Shown here one piece after another: positions 45,514 to 57,496 of a stretch of DNA of 64,000 nt. Position numbers and translations under genes: made by a program. The notes beneath the pieces are model-generated. The model did no database searches. It was not told where the DNA came from and saw only the letters and a list, made by a program, of their open reading frames with translations. Source of the DNA: Gonatopus flavifemur. Its lineage: Eukaryota; Arthropoda; Insecta; Hymenoptera; Dryinidae. Numbering within the stretch: the stretch's first letter is position 1; every line of letters starts with the position of its first letter. The stretch is taken from the NCBI GenBank assembly GCA_018340375.1, contig JAFFJZ010000013.1, positions 5,434,501 to 5,498,500 of the forward strand. Direction: 5' to 3'.

Positions 45514-45821
45514 TAGGGATCCTTTAATGAGGGATCGGACAATCAACTGCTGATTACGGATTGGTCGGCCGCCATTAGTGGGATAGGTACTGATATTTAT
45601 GAAAATATTCGAGATACATATTTAAAGTCAACTTATTCATGTATAATACTTACAATTAAGTGAATCTGAAACATTCTTCGAACAAAGCATGTAAATACAT
45701 TTGAGAGAAATGATTTTAATAAAATAACATACACTATGCATGCTCAACTAAACTATAGAAAAAACCGGAAGTATCCCACTAATGGCGACTGATTGTCCGA
45801 TCCCTCATTAAAGGATCCCTA
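45514..45821. mobile_element. hAT-type MITE (TAGGGATCC ends)
   Basis: Inverted ends TAGGGATCCTTTAATGAGGG, flanked by a perfect 8-bp duplication TTCGGCCA (45506-45513 and 45822-45829). Solitary relatives of its left end occur at 26407 and, more weakly, 50300. Confidence 0.88.
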
Positions 45822-46147
45822 TTCGGCCATGGCTAGCCCCCTCCAGTATAATATCTCTATGGTTTTGAATCGCATACGGGCCAATTGAGCTCTGTGTTGC
45901 CCATTGAACTGTATAATATACTGGAATGAGCACCATTCAAAAAATTTTCGTCAAAGAGAGACAGAGTCAGAGTCGAGTACATTGTGCGAGAAAAAGAAGC
46001 AGATACCATTACACTCATCATCCCTTTTTAAGATGCATCTATTGAAAAGAAACAACGCTATTTCATCTTGCATTTCACACTGACGAAAGATCTCTTCTTC
46101 CATCCTATAGGAAATTTCGCCAGTGCTCTTTCCAGTATGTTATATAA

Positions 46148-46288
46148 TAGGTTCGTTCGTTCTACGTGTTCTGGGTTGCTCTGACTTGTAACAAACCAAT
46201 CATTTCGTTCCTATAATTGGAAATAACGAATCCAAAATACTTGGAGCAAGTTGGGGTAACTTGGGACACCACTAAACGAACGTAGCTA
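46148..46288. repeat. 141-bp dispersed MITE, copy 2
   Basis: Same length and orientation as 19291-19431, from TAGGTTCGTTCGTTCTACGT to AACGAACGTAGCTA. Confidence 0.8.
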
Positions 46289-46302
46289 ATAGTTCAATGG
46301 TG

Positions 46303-46415
46303 TTGCCAGAAACAAAGGAACAAGAGCGAGGAGACCAGAATATATTGGTCATTCCAATTAACAGAGGTATATGATTGGATGTAGGCTGTTGGAGATCAAA
46401 ATTTCTGGCTTCCCT
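46303..46415. repeat. dispersed repeat, copy 2 of 2
   Basis: Matches 6985-7088 through AGGAACAAGAGCGAGGAGAC and ATTGGTCATTCC. It starts GTTGCCAGAAA and ends TTTCTGGC, so it looks like a hAT-type MITE. Confidence 0.65.
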
Positions 46416-46647
46416 GATTGAGCTCTGTTGAGCTCTACCCTCTACGTATAATATATCTCTATGATTTTAAACACATGTTCAGTTGTGATAAGATTATTTA
46501 TTGCCTTGTGAAAGTGAATTTTAAAATAATTGCATGAACATGAAAATCAATAATGTTATTGTATAAACAATTATACATTGTTGATAAATCTCATATCATT
46601 TACTCAGTCCATTTTTTTTGTTTACAGTTTTCCAATATTTAATCAAA

Positions 46648-46781
46648 ATGCCGCAAGAATTACCACGTTTGACAAGGTCCTTACGTATGTTCAGTGATTT
46701 AGATCAAAAAGAGAGGTTATTGAATTTAAAACCTAACGATTTAATTAAAAGAAGAAAAGAACAAGCAGCAAGATTAACAAG
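46648..46781 (+). CDS. unknown small gene, coding exon 1
   Basis: ATG at 46648 lies just inside an exon that begins after a strong acceptor (T-rich tract, TTTACAG at 46621-46627). It encodes 44 residues (MPQELPRLTRSLRMFSDLDQ, later KRRKEQAARLT), basic and probably helical. The donor is AG|GTAACT at 46781/46782, phase 2. I do not recognise the family. Joining to 48428 makes an AGT serine codon and continues open, so this is very likely part of a real gene. Confidence 0.7.
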
Positions 46782-48427
46782 GTAACTTGTTTGTATTCAA
46801 TCTACATTGACTATACCAAACATTTTATGATCAATGATAATTTCATGCATGTCAAAAATAGACCTGAATGTTAGATGAAATGATTTTCGTATTTCCTCTT
46901 AGATTCTCAATTGTTCAGTCATGTTCACCCCTATAAATTCCATTGCGGAACTGAATACAGTACAAATCAGAAAAGCCAATAATCATTCTTAGTGAAATTG
47001 CAATAAATACTATGATATAATCTTATTCACGCTGAACCAGGAAGTATGCATATTATGATTAGGGAATCACAACCTGTACATTGAATGTTTCATTCTCAGT
47101 ATTAGCATATTCCTATAAGATCAACAATCGCGATTGTATTTGCAAGCATATCACATTTAAAGTATCTAATAAAATTCCATATTCATGAAGTTTGAATCTT
47201 TTACAGAAACAAAACGAAAATTCAAACTCACAAAATCTCATGAATCATCAGTGGTTATTTTCTCGAATTAACGCCTTGAAACTGGAAACAGCATTTGAGA
47301 AGTTGAATGCAGGATTTTAAGTCTTTGACAGCTGATTATTTCTTCATTCGATCATCAATTCTTTTCAATAAATGATCCGAACTTCAGGGAAATTGAAATT
47401 CCTCACTTTGTAAAGGTTAAAATTACATTTGGCTGTAAAATACCCAGGCCTCACAAAAGTGTAATGTTAAGAATCACCCATTAGCCCCTTACTTTCCATA
47501 TATTCTCTATACAAAATCAGCGAATACATCACTTGCTGCCAAAATCTAGTTGAAAAAATAGTTTTAAATTCTCATTACCATTCACAGAATGGTGAAAATA
47601 CTGGATATTTCTTCACATTATAATTAATGTGTATCTGCCAAGCAGATTTATATACTTTCCCGATAACAGTGATTGAATACTGAATTGAATAATGCAAAAG
47701 GTGAAATGCTGTATACACTTCGAGTTTGTAACTCTGAAAGGTATTTCAAATGTGGGATTTTATATTTGTTCATCTAACTGAAATAGGGTGGATGAATGAA
47801 TTTGCGACTGAAAAACAGTGTCACAGTAGTAGCAATGATGAAAACACATTTTTCACCACTAAAGTGAAAATTGAGATTGAAAGTAGTTGTATTGCTAGTC
47901 CTATTGAGGAAAAGAAAATTTTTGACTGTCGTTCAAAATTTTATAGATCGCTTTGTCTAGTATTCCCAGTCTTTAAAATATAAGATTCCATAATTCAATT
48001 TTTGGAATATTCAAAGTTACATTTCACATATACTGTATGAGTGCATAATACACGTCAAGTACAATTCTTAACATTTCAAAAACTGAGTGATAAAATGTCA
48101 TGCTTATGCCTCACTCTTACGTCTTACTTATGTTTTGTTTCAGCTACATACCTTTTGACATAAAAAATGTAATATTAAATGACCACACATTGAATCAACG
48201 ATGTAAGATTCAGAAGTTTCATTACAGGATTTGAATTCAGTAATACGGAAGTCTTTAGTATATTTATTTTCGTTCATTTGGATCAATAATTTTAATATTC
48301 TATCTTGTCCATATTTCTCATTGCATGACACTTTAATCACTATAAATCTCCAAAACTATATTATTTCATTAGGTGGGTGTGATTTTTTATTTTACAAATC
48401 ATGTGACCACCGGAATTTTTATTGCAG
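46782..48427 (+). other. intron of the unknown small gene
   Basis: 1646 bp from GTAACT to TTATTGCAG. AT-rich with no recognised element or exon. Confidence 0.65.
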
Positions 48428-48519
48428 TGCTCTCAAGTGGAATGATTTTCGTAAACGTATATCCGACAGTTCTGTACCACTCATCAATGAAATGTATCAA
48501 ACTGCAGCAACAGTTTTTG
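48428..48519 (+). CDS. unknown small gene, coding exon 2
   Basis: 92 bp after acceptor TTTTTATTGCAG, ending at donor G|GTAAGA. In phase with exon 1 it encodes ALKWNDFRKRISDSSVPLIN then EMYQTAATVF. Donor and acceptor both match consensus, and the phase fits without adjustment. There is no signal peptide or membrane segment. The protein looks like a short helical adaptor or mitochondrial-type factor, but no family is assigned. Confidence 0.7.
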
Positions 48520-48637
48520 GTAAGACTTGGAATATTTTTTGAAAATTCTTTAAAAACTTCTAAGTTGTCTAGATCCTTGCGTGAAACCAGTATGTCGAAA
48601 GTACATTATTTCATCCCACAATTGATTCAATATACAG

Positions 48638-48699
48638 GATCATTTGACTGTTCGAATAATACAAACATTTTTGGAACAATCGACAAAAACATCCAATAA
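48638..48699 (+). CDS. unknown small gene, possible last exon
   Basis: After ATATACAG at 48630-48637 a phase-1 join gives GSFDCSNNTNIFGTIDKNIQ and TAA at 48697, overlapping an AATAAA. The three exons total 288 bp, 95 residues. The acceptor's pyrimidine tract is weak, and the real last exon may lie elsewhere. Confidence 0.35.
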
Positions 48700-48936
48700 A
48701 GTTGACTACTGTATAACATATGAATCAAGTATCGCACTCAAAATCTGCACATTCAACTTAACCTATTAACGCCCAAGAGGACAGAAATCGTCCCTTTATT
48801 CCAAACGTAGCAGGTGATATCAACACGGCGTTTGAATAATTGACCGCCATCCTTTCCTACTATTTTCGAGTATGCTCGTTCGATTGACGGGGTCAAATTT
48901 GCATTTTAATCACGTATAAAAGCAATATGGCGTGTT

Positions 48937-49225
48937 TTGAATAAAAAATCAACAAACATCACAGGAAAAAATTTGTCCACCATTTTTTTCTGCCCTGAAA
49001 AAATGATGGATATCTCTTCTTAACTTCATCAAGAGGGGACAAGATGTCTCAAGTTTACGTGAGAATTTCTTGTTTACTCATGCATCTGGTCTAAGTTTTC
49101 TAAAATATATTGGATGCCATGGAATATGCATCAAGTTACGGAAACTCAAAATACATTGGCAGTATACATTTCGAGACCCGTCAAATCTGTCCAAAATGGG
49201 CTCCATATACATGTTACCAATCAAT
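48937..49225 (+). repeat. left copy of an inverted repeat flanking ~6 kb
   Basis: From ATCAACAAACATCACAGGAA through GAGAATTTCTTGTTTACTCA to CCGTCAAATCTGTCC. It is the reverse complement of 55245-55530. Confidence 0.8.
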
Positions 49226-49386
49226 GCTCTCACAATCAATCTATCCTTTTCTACCACGCTTGATTAGTTGAGAACGACAAGATGACGCCACAAAAAAACT
49301 ATTCACGGCCCGTTGATACGAAAAATTTACAATCATGGAATTGAAGTTTCATGGATACCCAAATTTTTACTCATTAAAATGTTACC

Positions 49387-49609
49387 CAGGGGGCATAATC
49401 TCAAATGCAACATTCTCAAACGGATTTCAGCGCTGCCGTACGGTAGTACAGTGAATTATTCGCCATAGATACAACTAACACAAACAATGAACAAATCACA
49501 CCGATTTTCGAATTATTGTTAGTGTATACATGTAAAATAGTTCACTGTACTACCGTATGGCGGCGCTGGAATCCGTTTGAAAATTTTCTATTCGAGATTA
49601 TGCCCCCTG
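49387..49609. mobile_element. hAT-type MITE (CAGGGGGCATAATC ends)
   Basis: Perfect 8-bp duplication ATGTTACC (49379-49386 and 49610-49617). Inverted ends CAGGGGGCATAATCTC extend into GCGCTGCCGTACGGTAGTAC arms. Confidence 0.9.
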
Positions 49610-49701
49610 ATGTTACCTGATGACAATGGTTTTAAATAAAAAGCAAGTATTAAAGTCCAATCATAATGGATGGAGTTGAGAGAAAAGGAAAAATGAACGG
49701 T

Positions 49702-49850
49702 AGGGTACCAAAATCCCGACATCTCATTCACCCGAAGTTGTAATTTCCCGAATTTCAAGATCCCGAAAGGCCATCCGCCCGAATTCTCATTTTCCCGAAG
49801 TCTTATAATTCCGAATCGTAATATCTGAAAATTGATATAGAAAGTAAACC
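49702..49850. repeat. one-sided array of CCCGAA words
   Basis: GTAGGGTACCAAAATCCCGA resembles the end of the 5708 element. CCCGAA then recurs seven times at ~15-20 bp spacing. No opposite arm. Confidence 0.7.
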
Positions 49851-49950
49851 ACACTAAACAAATTAATTCATCAAATGTAACCGAGATGGCGGTAAATGCA
49901 TATGTCCGGATATATATAATGACAAAAAGAAAACAACACTGATATAAATA

Positions 49951-50352
49951 CTATGGATACGAGATCGCTCGGTTGAAATAACAAATTCTTGTACCTGAAA
50001 AATGTACAAACCGCAACGCCGCCTAGCAGGGGGGTGTGATACTTTCTGATAATATGATACTATCTGTAGTATGATTTGTTCATGTTCATATAACCAAAAA
50101 GTGGAATGTTATAACAATGGTATAAGGAAAGAAATGTTATGTATTGTTAACACTGATCTGTGATTGTTAATCAAGTCAATTAATAATAATAATTTTATAA
50201 AAACGGTATTAATGTATACATAGGTTCAATTTTAACAAAAATTTTCGAATTTACCGCGTTTCATTAGTTCTAAACCCCCCTGCTGGTGGCGCAAAACGGT
50301 CCTTCAATTAGGGACATGAAAATAGCGGCCATCCCGTATCTATAGTACAGAG
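49951..50352. mobile_element. degenerate palindromic element
   Basis: ACTATGGATACGAGATCGC pairs with the right end GGCCATCCCGTATCTATAGT. An inner pair CAGGGGGGT/ACCCCCCTG lies near 50028 and 50275. About 400 bp, AT-rich inside. Confidence 0.55.
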
Positions 50353-51250
50353 GTCAGTGGAAAACAATCATAAAATAGAAAAATATTTTATAATTGTTTG
50401 TTCAAAAATCTATGGAATGGGAATAATAAACATTAATAATTAAAAAGTCGTTTTCTCAACATCAACGATAATGACGTTATTTAGGTTAGATTCACTACGA
50501 GTTTGTGTAGAATAATAATTTATGACATTCTACAATTATACGTTTAATTCATAATACCATAAGTATTTCATACTGAAAACAACAATATTCTATATCATTT
50601 TTACTTTTTGGATTTTATTACAAGAAAATTTCAGGTTTTCAATATTTAAATGGAAAGAATTACAATGAAGAAAAGTACTTCACAATGTTCTTACAATCAG
50701 AAGAATGAATATTACTGATGATGAAAATGTTTATGTAAAAATGAACTCAGTTTTGATATTATTAAAGTTTGAATCATTGATTGAAACCAAAAATAATCAT
50801 GAAACGTAGACGAATGGAATATGTGCTACAAAATTTCAATTTTATGAAATTCATGGAACCTTTCAAGTCCAAATATATCACATTCTCAATTTATTCCAAA
50901 GAACGATTGAAATCTTGACTAGCATTCGTTTCGGATTACCTTCAATTTGAGGTATTATAAAAAATGAAAAACTGAATTATGAATCAACTATCTTGAAAAT
51001 GTATTGCAATTTAAAAAAAAAATACAAACCAACACTTAGAAATGGAAGTTGATTTTGTAAATGTGCATTATTTGTAACAAATATAATTCATTTTTTGACA
51101 ATTCAGATAGATAGAGAGATAGTTCATTGCTTAAGGTACAAAGTTAAGCATAGTAAAGGGTTTCATATTACGAAGGGAAAATAATTATAATCGTTATTTC
51201 ACAATTTTCATGTACTTATAATAATTTGCAGTTAATGAGGTTTCGTAAAT
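50353..51250. other. AT-rich spacer, no gene seen
   Basis: No convincing frame. A short GATAGATAGAGAGATAG run near 51107 may mark the 3' tail of the minus-strand retrotransposon. Confidence 0.35.
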
Positions 51251-52712
51251 TACTCTCATTCATTCAATAAGAAGACTCTTGTTTCACAACAGTTTCGGAT
51301 AAGGTACCATAAAGTCTTAACTCCAAATATATCATTTCGCTTAAACATAATTTCAGCCGTGAGTGTGCCGAAATTGAGTTTGCTACATTTTACATAATGT
51401 TGTCTGAACACACTTGAGTGAATACATTCCATCAATAAATGTTCAACAGTGTCCAATTTGCCTGAGTTGCACAAGGAGCAAGGCTGATCAGGTTGAAACT
51501 TATAGTAATTTTTATCGATATTCAGACAAATTGTACTTACTAGCACATCTCATCTGTGCTATAATTCTGAGAGCTCGAAGTGGGACGTTAGTTTTTAAAT
51601 ACTCCGCCATGCAATTCTTCACACGTACTCTTGGTATTGATAACTGTAAGTATTGTATATTTCTCACTACAAATCCATCACGATCATCCAAAACCCTTTT
51701 GTATTTAGACAACACGATGTTACCAGCTTCATTCCATCTTATTGGATTGAAATCATTCTCAAGAAATTTATGAGATTCGTCTATGGAATAAGTTATCTTT
51801 AGCAGCTGTGTTATCCAATTATATTTATAATCAGGTCTTGTTTTGTGCAGCTCTAAAAGTCTTCTAAAACATTTTTTGGGGAAGCGATCATCTTCCATTT
51901 TTAAGATTCTGAGTATCCAATTCCAAGCTTGCTTTGAAACCGTATAAGCGAGTTTAGTCCTACCAAGTTCTACTCTTACAAGCGCGTGACACGTATTTTT
52001 TGGCAGAGCCAGAATGAATTTGAAGAAGTCGGTTTGGATCTTTTCTATTTCATCTAAGTACTTCAAGGCCCATATGGGTGAAACGTAAAGAAACACGGAA
52101 AAGATCATGGCATCAAAAAGCTTACATATTCCATCCAGTGAATTTACTTTGGCTTTAGTTATAATAGATATGACCGCCCACATAGCTACTTCAGCTTTTT
52201 TTGTTTGTGCTTGCATGGCATGCAGGTTAGACATTGAGGAGGAGAATGGAATGCCTAGATAAGTATAGTTTGACACAATCTCTATTACATCCTTCAAGTA
52301 TTTAAATATTGGCTTCCTTTTTCTCGGTCGTCCCGGTTTTTTGAATATAATTATCTTAGTTTTAGAAATGTTAATTTGCAATTTATTCAATTCACAATAT
52401 TCTGCTAATGCAGCTATTTTATGCTTTAAATCTATTTCAGAGGTTGCCAAGATAACTAGATCGTCTGCATACAATAGATCTAAAAGTTCTTGAAAGCTAT
52501 CAATGCTTATTCCATAGAGGCCTTTACTAGTAAGGAATGAGTTGAGATCAGCGATTAATAGTAGGAACAATAAAGGACTCAGCATTTCACCCTGGAGAAT
52601 TCCCTCAGTAATATTTATAGACACCGAAAGTTGGCCTTTCTGACCTACATGTAATGTGGCGGCATCATAAATATTTTTGAGAACTCTTATTATTTTCGCA
52701 CTGAGGCCAATT

Positions 52713-54937
52713 GAACCCACGGGAAGAAGAACTCGACGAGCGCTCGAACCGCGGTAAAAGTATTGTCCAAGCGGTCAAGTGGGGGACCGAAAAAAAAGTC
52801 GGAATTTTGGAAAACTAAAAATACTGGGTGATAGGGCTTGACAAATCAATACGAGTGTTCGTTTACAATGTTTTTCTATGATCAATAGTTTTCGAGAAAA
52901 AAATTAAAAAGTACCTCTTTTTCTCGTACTAAAAATAAATGTTTTTTCATCTTGAACTCGTTATAACTCGAGCAGTTTTCAACGTATCAAGATGAGTCTT
53001 GCAGATTCTGATTCGGAACACTCCCCCAAAGATGACGATCTCGACAAAATTTTCAAAAATTGATGCAAAATTAATGAATTTTCAATTTGAAGTGAAAACT
53101 TGGTTTTCAACGAAGAGGAAAACTTTGCATTGAAAAAGTGTCGGGGGAAGTATGAGCTACGAAAAACTTCCAGCGACAAAGTTGTTCGCTAGTGTGCGGA
53201 CAAACTTTATGGAAAGTTTTAGATCAATTGGACTATTGGTTCGAAAGATACAGCGATTTATCCATCAGCTCGCAACGGAAATTTCTCATGACTCTACGTC
53301 GTTTACCTGCTAAATATGAGGATCCGAATGAAAGGTTGCATTGCTTGCTTGCTGTCCATATAATAACGAGCGAATTTCGCTGGAACAGGGAAATTCTTGC
53401 TATTCCAGCGAATCTTTTTTCTCCGTGTACCCTCACAACACAACTGCTTTCAGTTACCTTTCGATACCTTTCTGAAACGTGTAACACCTTTCAGAAAGGT
53501 ATCGAAAGGTAACGGAAAGCAGTTGTGCTGTTAGGGTAACATTGAATTCGAATTAAATTTGTCCGAATTCAATTCGACAATCATGTCTATAAACAATTCA
53601 AAGTTCACTAGCATTTCCAAATCATTTATGACTGAAGAAAAAGTACAAATAATGAACTTTTATCACGAGGTTTGTATGTGTCATATATGATGTGAATGAT
53701 ATCCAAACACGTTGCATGAGACATTTTAAACTTGTCTGAAATATATTTCAAGACATGAATATGATGTTATACAGGACCCGTTCATAAGACGAGATCGTTT
53801 TACATAAATCATAAACCCAATATTTTTTGTTCGATTAATTTCCAATTTCCAGAAAAACTTCCTCAAACATAAGAGCATAACTTTATTCTTCGAAGTTTTC
53901 TTAATTTCACATTTCGCTCGACACTTTGTGTCGTTGAAACTCGGAAAACACGAGCCTGAGAGCCACTAATTCGTTATCAAATATTATTGAAAAACGAAAT
54001 GTTTTCATCATTCGAATCATTTTACAAGCTTCGGCAATACACATCGAATCTGGATATCAATGTTTATATCATTCCGATAAGATTTGGCCAAGTAATCGTG
54101 AAATAAGTTTCGGAAACTATTGAGTTCGAGAGAGCACACAAATGTTCAATCTTTAATTTTCATCTTGCAGAATAAGGATTGAACAATGATGCGTTGAATA
54201 AAAATTGTTTATAAAAAAAAACAATGTATAACGAATTTTGCAAAAATAGTTGGATATTTGGATGCTTCGACCAAAAAAAACATGAATCTACGTTGAGAAA
54301 TCGAGTGAATGCAACCTTTCATTCGGATCCTCATATTCAGCAGGTAAACGACGTAGAGTCATGAGAAATTTCCGTTGCGAGCTGATGGATAAATCGCTGT
54401 ATCTTTCGAACCAATAGTCCTATTGATCTGAAACTTTCCATAAAGTTTGTCCGCACACTAGAGAAAAACTTTGTCGCTGGAAGTTTTTCGTAGCTCATAC
54501 TTCCCCCGACACTTTTTCAATGCAAAGTTTTCCTCTTCGTTGAAAACCAAGTTTTCACTTCAAATTGAAAATTCATTAATTTTGCATCAATTTTTGAAAA
54601 TTTTGTCGAGATCGTCATCTTTGGGGGAGTGTTCCGAATCAGAATCTGCAAGACTCATCTTGATACGTTGAAAACTGCTCGAGTTATAACGAGTTTAAGA
54701 TGAAAAAACATTTATTTTTAGTACGAGAAAAAGAGGTACTTTTTAATTTTTTTCTCGAAAACTATTGATCATAGAAAAACATTGTAAACGAACACTCGTA
54801 TTGATTTGTCAAGCCCTATCACCCAGTATTTTTAGTTTTCCAAAATTCCGACTTTTTTTTCGGTCCCCCACTTGACCGCTTGGACAATACTTTTGCCGCG
54901 GTTCGAGCGCTCGTCGAGTTTTTCTTCCCGTGGGTTC
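52713..54937. mobile_element. 2.2-kb foldback with 629-bp arms
   Basis: Arms at 52713-53341 and 54309-54937 are exactly equal in length and nearly identical, starting GAACCCACGGGAAG. AATT flanks it at 52709-52712 and 54938-54941. The 967-bp centre has no long frame and includes a second hairpin. The identical 66-codon frame seen in both arms is a consequence of arm identity, not a gene. Confidence 0.92.
53427..53541. repeat. hairpin inside the foldback centre
   Basis: GTACCCTCACAACACAACTG pairs with CAGTTGTGCTGTTAGGGTAA-like sequence through TTTCGATACCTTTCTGAAA around a ~10-base loop. Confidence 0.8.
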
Positions 54938-55244
54938 AATTTTTAGTAGTTCGGTTCAGAGAATTTTATGGTCGATAGAATCAAATGCTCTTCTAAAGTC
55001 TACGAACAAGCCGTAGACAGTTGCACCAGGGTGTCTCAAATTTATCTGTATTGCAGATTGTGAAGTAAAGATGCTATCAAGGTAACTTCTGCTTTGTCTG
55101 AAACCTGCTTGATTTTTTTGCGGAATATTGTTTGAAAAATTATGATTGTGCGATCTCGTATATCTTTGCTTCTTGTTTGGTTCCTGTCCGCCGTATTGGA
55201 TTCGCCATTTTCAGGTTTGGTATTATGATGACGAGTAGTCACCA

Positions 55245-55530
55245 GCGGCCCGAAAATCTTCAAATGAGATTTTTTGGACAGATTTGACGGGTCTCGAAAT
55301 GTGTACTGCTCATATATTCCGAGTTTCCGTAACTTGATGCATATTCCATGACATCCAATGTATTTTAGAAAAGTCAGACCAGATGCATGAGTAAACAAGA
55401 AATTCTCACGTGAACTTGAGACATTTTGTCCCCTCTTGATGAAGTTAAGAAGAGATACCCATCATTTTTTCAGGGCGAGAAAAAATGGTGGAAACATTTT
55501 TTCCTGTGATGTTTGTTGATTCTTCAGAGT
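55245..55530 (-). repeat. right copy of the inverted repeat
   Basis: Reverse complement of 48937-49225. It contains GACAGATTTGACGGGTCTCG and TGAGTAAACAAGAAATTCTC. It abuts the 5' break of the non-LTR RT. Confidence 0.8.
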
Positions 55531-55660
55531 GGATAGCGGTCCTGGATTCCTTGGATTCCTGGAATTGTCCTGGAATTCGGGTTGTCCTTGCAAAAATCCT
55601 GGAAAATCCTGGATTTTCGTTTTGTGTCCTGGAATTTTTTCCAAATTCAAAACATTCCGT
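55531..55660. repeat. iterated TCCTGGAATT words
   Basis: TCCTGGATT, TCCTGGAATT and TCCTGGAAAATCC recur about eight times, resembling the word composition at the ends of the element at 17801. Confidence 0.6.
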
Positions 55661-55989
55661 TTTTTGTTACAGCTGTTTTATATTTTAGATTGAGGTTTCG
55701 AATTTTTTCCGTCTGTGGGAATTCTCTGGTTCACGTATACTTTTTTCAGTGTCTGAGACGAATCATTCCTCTTGCAATTTGTTTAGATCATTGAGTATAC
55801 GAGACCTATTGATTTGGATAATGATTGGATTCTGAAAATATGACAGGAAAATGAATTTTGCCGATATTGACCATTTGTGATTCAATTTTCCATAACTCCG
55901 ATGAAAATGCACAGATCAAAATGAATTCCTTCAAGAAAATCTTCATCCAGATGAGAGGATTGAGAGATGAGTTTTTGGAGCTCTGAAGT

Positions 55990-56410
55990 GTGAGCGAGGA
56001 GTGGTAGCTGCAATATCAATTTACGTGGTAATCTGATCGGGATTTGAGGGGTAGACATGCGTAAAAACGGAAAATATCGACGGCAATCTCAGTTTCTCTA
56101 AGTTTGAATACCTGTTGAACGTTCTGAGTCCACATTTTTCCACATTTCTGGAGAGTCTGACGAAGAATTGATAACAGTGGGATTAATTCACGCGGTAATC
56201 GGATAGATATTTGAGAGGTAGATATGCGTGAGAACGATGGATTTCGAGGGAAATTACAGTTTTTTACACTCTCCACACTCGGGAACGTCTGTAGTTGGAA
56301 TTTTTTGACATTTCCCAAAACTTTGAAGTCTTACAAAGCGGTGATGACAATGAAATGAATTTACACGGTCATCTCATTAGGATTTGAGGAGTAGATCGGC
56401 CTGGGCCAGG
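55990..56410. repeat. degenerate ~170-bp tandem units
   Basis: The phrase ACG(T/C)GGTAATC...GATTTGAG...GGTAGA recurs near 56024, 56191 and 56365. No gene; 56410-57490 shows no clear feature. Confidence 0.5.
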
Positions 56411-57496
56411 GGCCTCGAGCTTCTGGGGGGGCCTCAAATTTTTCAAAGTTAAAAAGAAAGAGAATACCCTACAAAAATTTCCTTACAATGGGCCTCATAT
56501 GCTCAAGCGCCCAGGGGCCTCGATAACCATTAATCCGGCACTGATCATTACCAATGGAATAATAACTATTGAATTAACTCAATATATCTATTGAACGTAA
56601 TTGGACTCATATACCTTATCCCTATACTTATTTTCACGAAATTCCGAAATCGACTTGTAGCCAGCTTCGAAAGTGATATGACTCACTGTGTGCCATATTG
56701 AATCTACAAATCCGAATTTGGTTTTCTTAATTCCAATTGTGCAATCAGCACCCTCCAAAATCTCCGAGTGACGAAAATGTTGAGCGAATCCTATGGATTT
56801 AAAAATGTCCGTCCAGCATATCAGACCCGCCATTTTGAATTTTATATTTCAATTACCAAATCCGTAATGAGTCACTTCGGAAAGCCCCTGAGTAACAAGT
56901 TGCAAAATGTTCTGGTGCAATTTTTAATTTTTGTGATTTTTTCTTGTCATCTACTTCACGGTGAATGGGGTTTACACAACATATTTATACTTTATCGGAC
57001 GTTTTCTGCAAGAAGCGCAAAAAAAGCGCCGATTGAACTTCTAGTACACAACAATAGTAACACATTGATCCTAGTCTGGGGTGAATTGAACGCGGAACGT
57101 CGCGGAACGACCTCTTGATAGCGTAGACAAAATCAAAATTCCATAGAAAATATTCATAAAATCATGCACCCATGCCTTGTAACACATCGTTCTCCTTGTT
57201 CTGTTCCTTTTCTGATTGAAGTGAAGTTATGAGATGAAGAAACCATCCATATTGTGATGAATTTTCTCAGCTGGATCAAAATACTTAGAAATTTTCAAAA
57301 TAGCTTCATCCACTTTTGATATGCAATTGTTCATTTTCAAATTACCACCAATTGAACACTAATGTTTGGATCCCCTTAATATGTTCACCAAGTGCACTTG
57401 AACTTATATACTTCATCTCCATAAACTTGTTTTTAAAAAATCTGGATTCGACTTTTGGCCAGTTTTTCCAGTCATCTGGCCCACTGTGCGTAGGAA

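Larger units (their letters stand above)
51256..55200 (-). pseudogene. non-LTR retrotransposon RT, split by a foldback
   Basis: Minus strand. Upstream part at about 55200-54942: NNIPQKNQAGFRQSRSYLDS, then VDFRRAFDSIDHKILWTELLK. Downstream part from 52712: IGLSAKIIRVLKNIYDAA, then ILQGEMLSPLLFLLLIADLN, YADDLVILATS with the intact YADD box, and the thumb to 51512. A frameshift precedes a C-terminal CSLCNSGKLDTVEHLLMEC zinc-knuckle-like motif at 51256-51546. Removing 52713-54937 with one AATT rejoins ...LLK-IGLS... exactly. The endonuclease end is missing, so the copy is 5'-truncated near the inverted repeat at 55245. Clade not assigned. Confidence 0.88.

Noticed and set aside
52979..54671. Identical 66-codon frames on opposite strands
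   Set aside because: They fall in the two identical foldback arms; no start context, splice sites or recognised domain.
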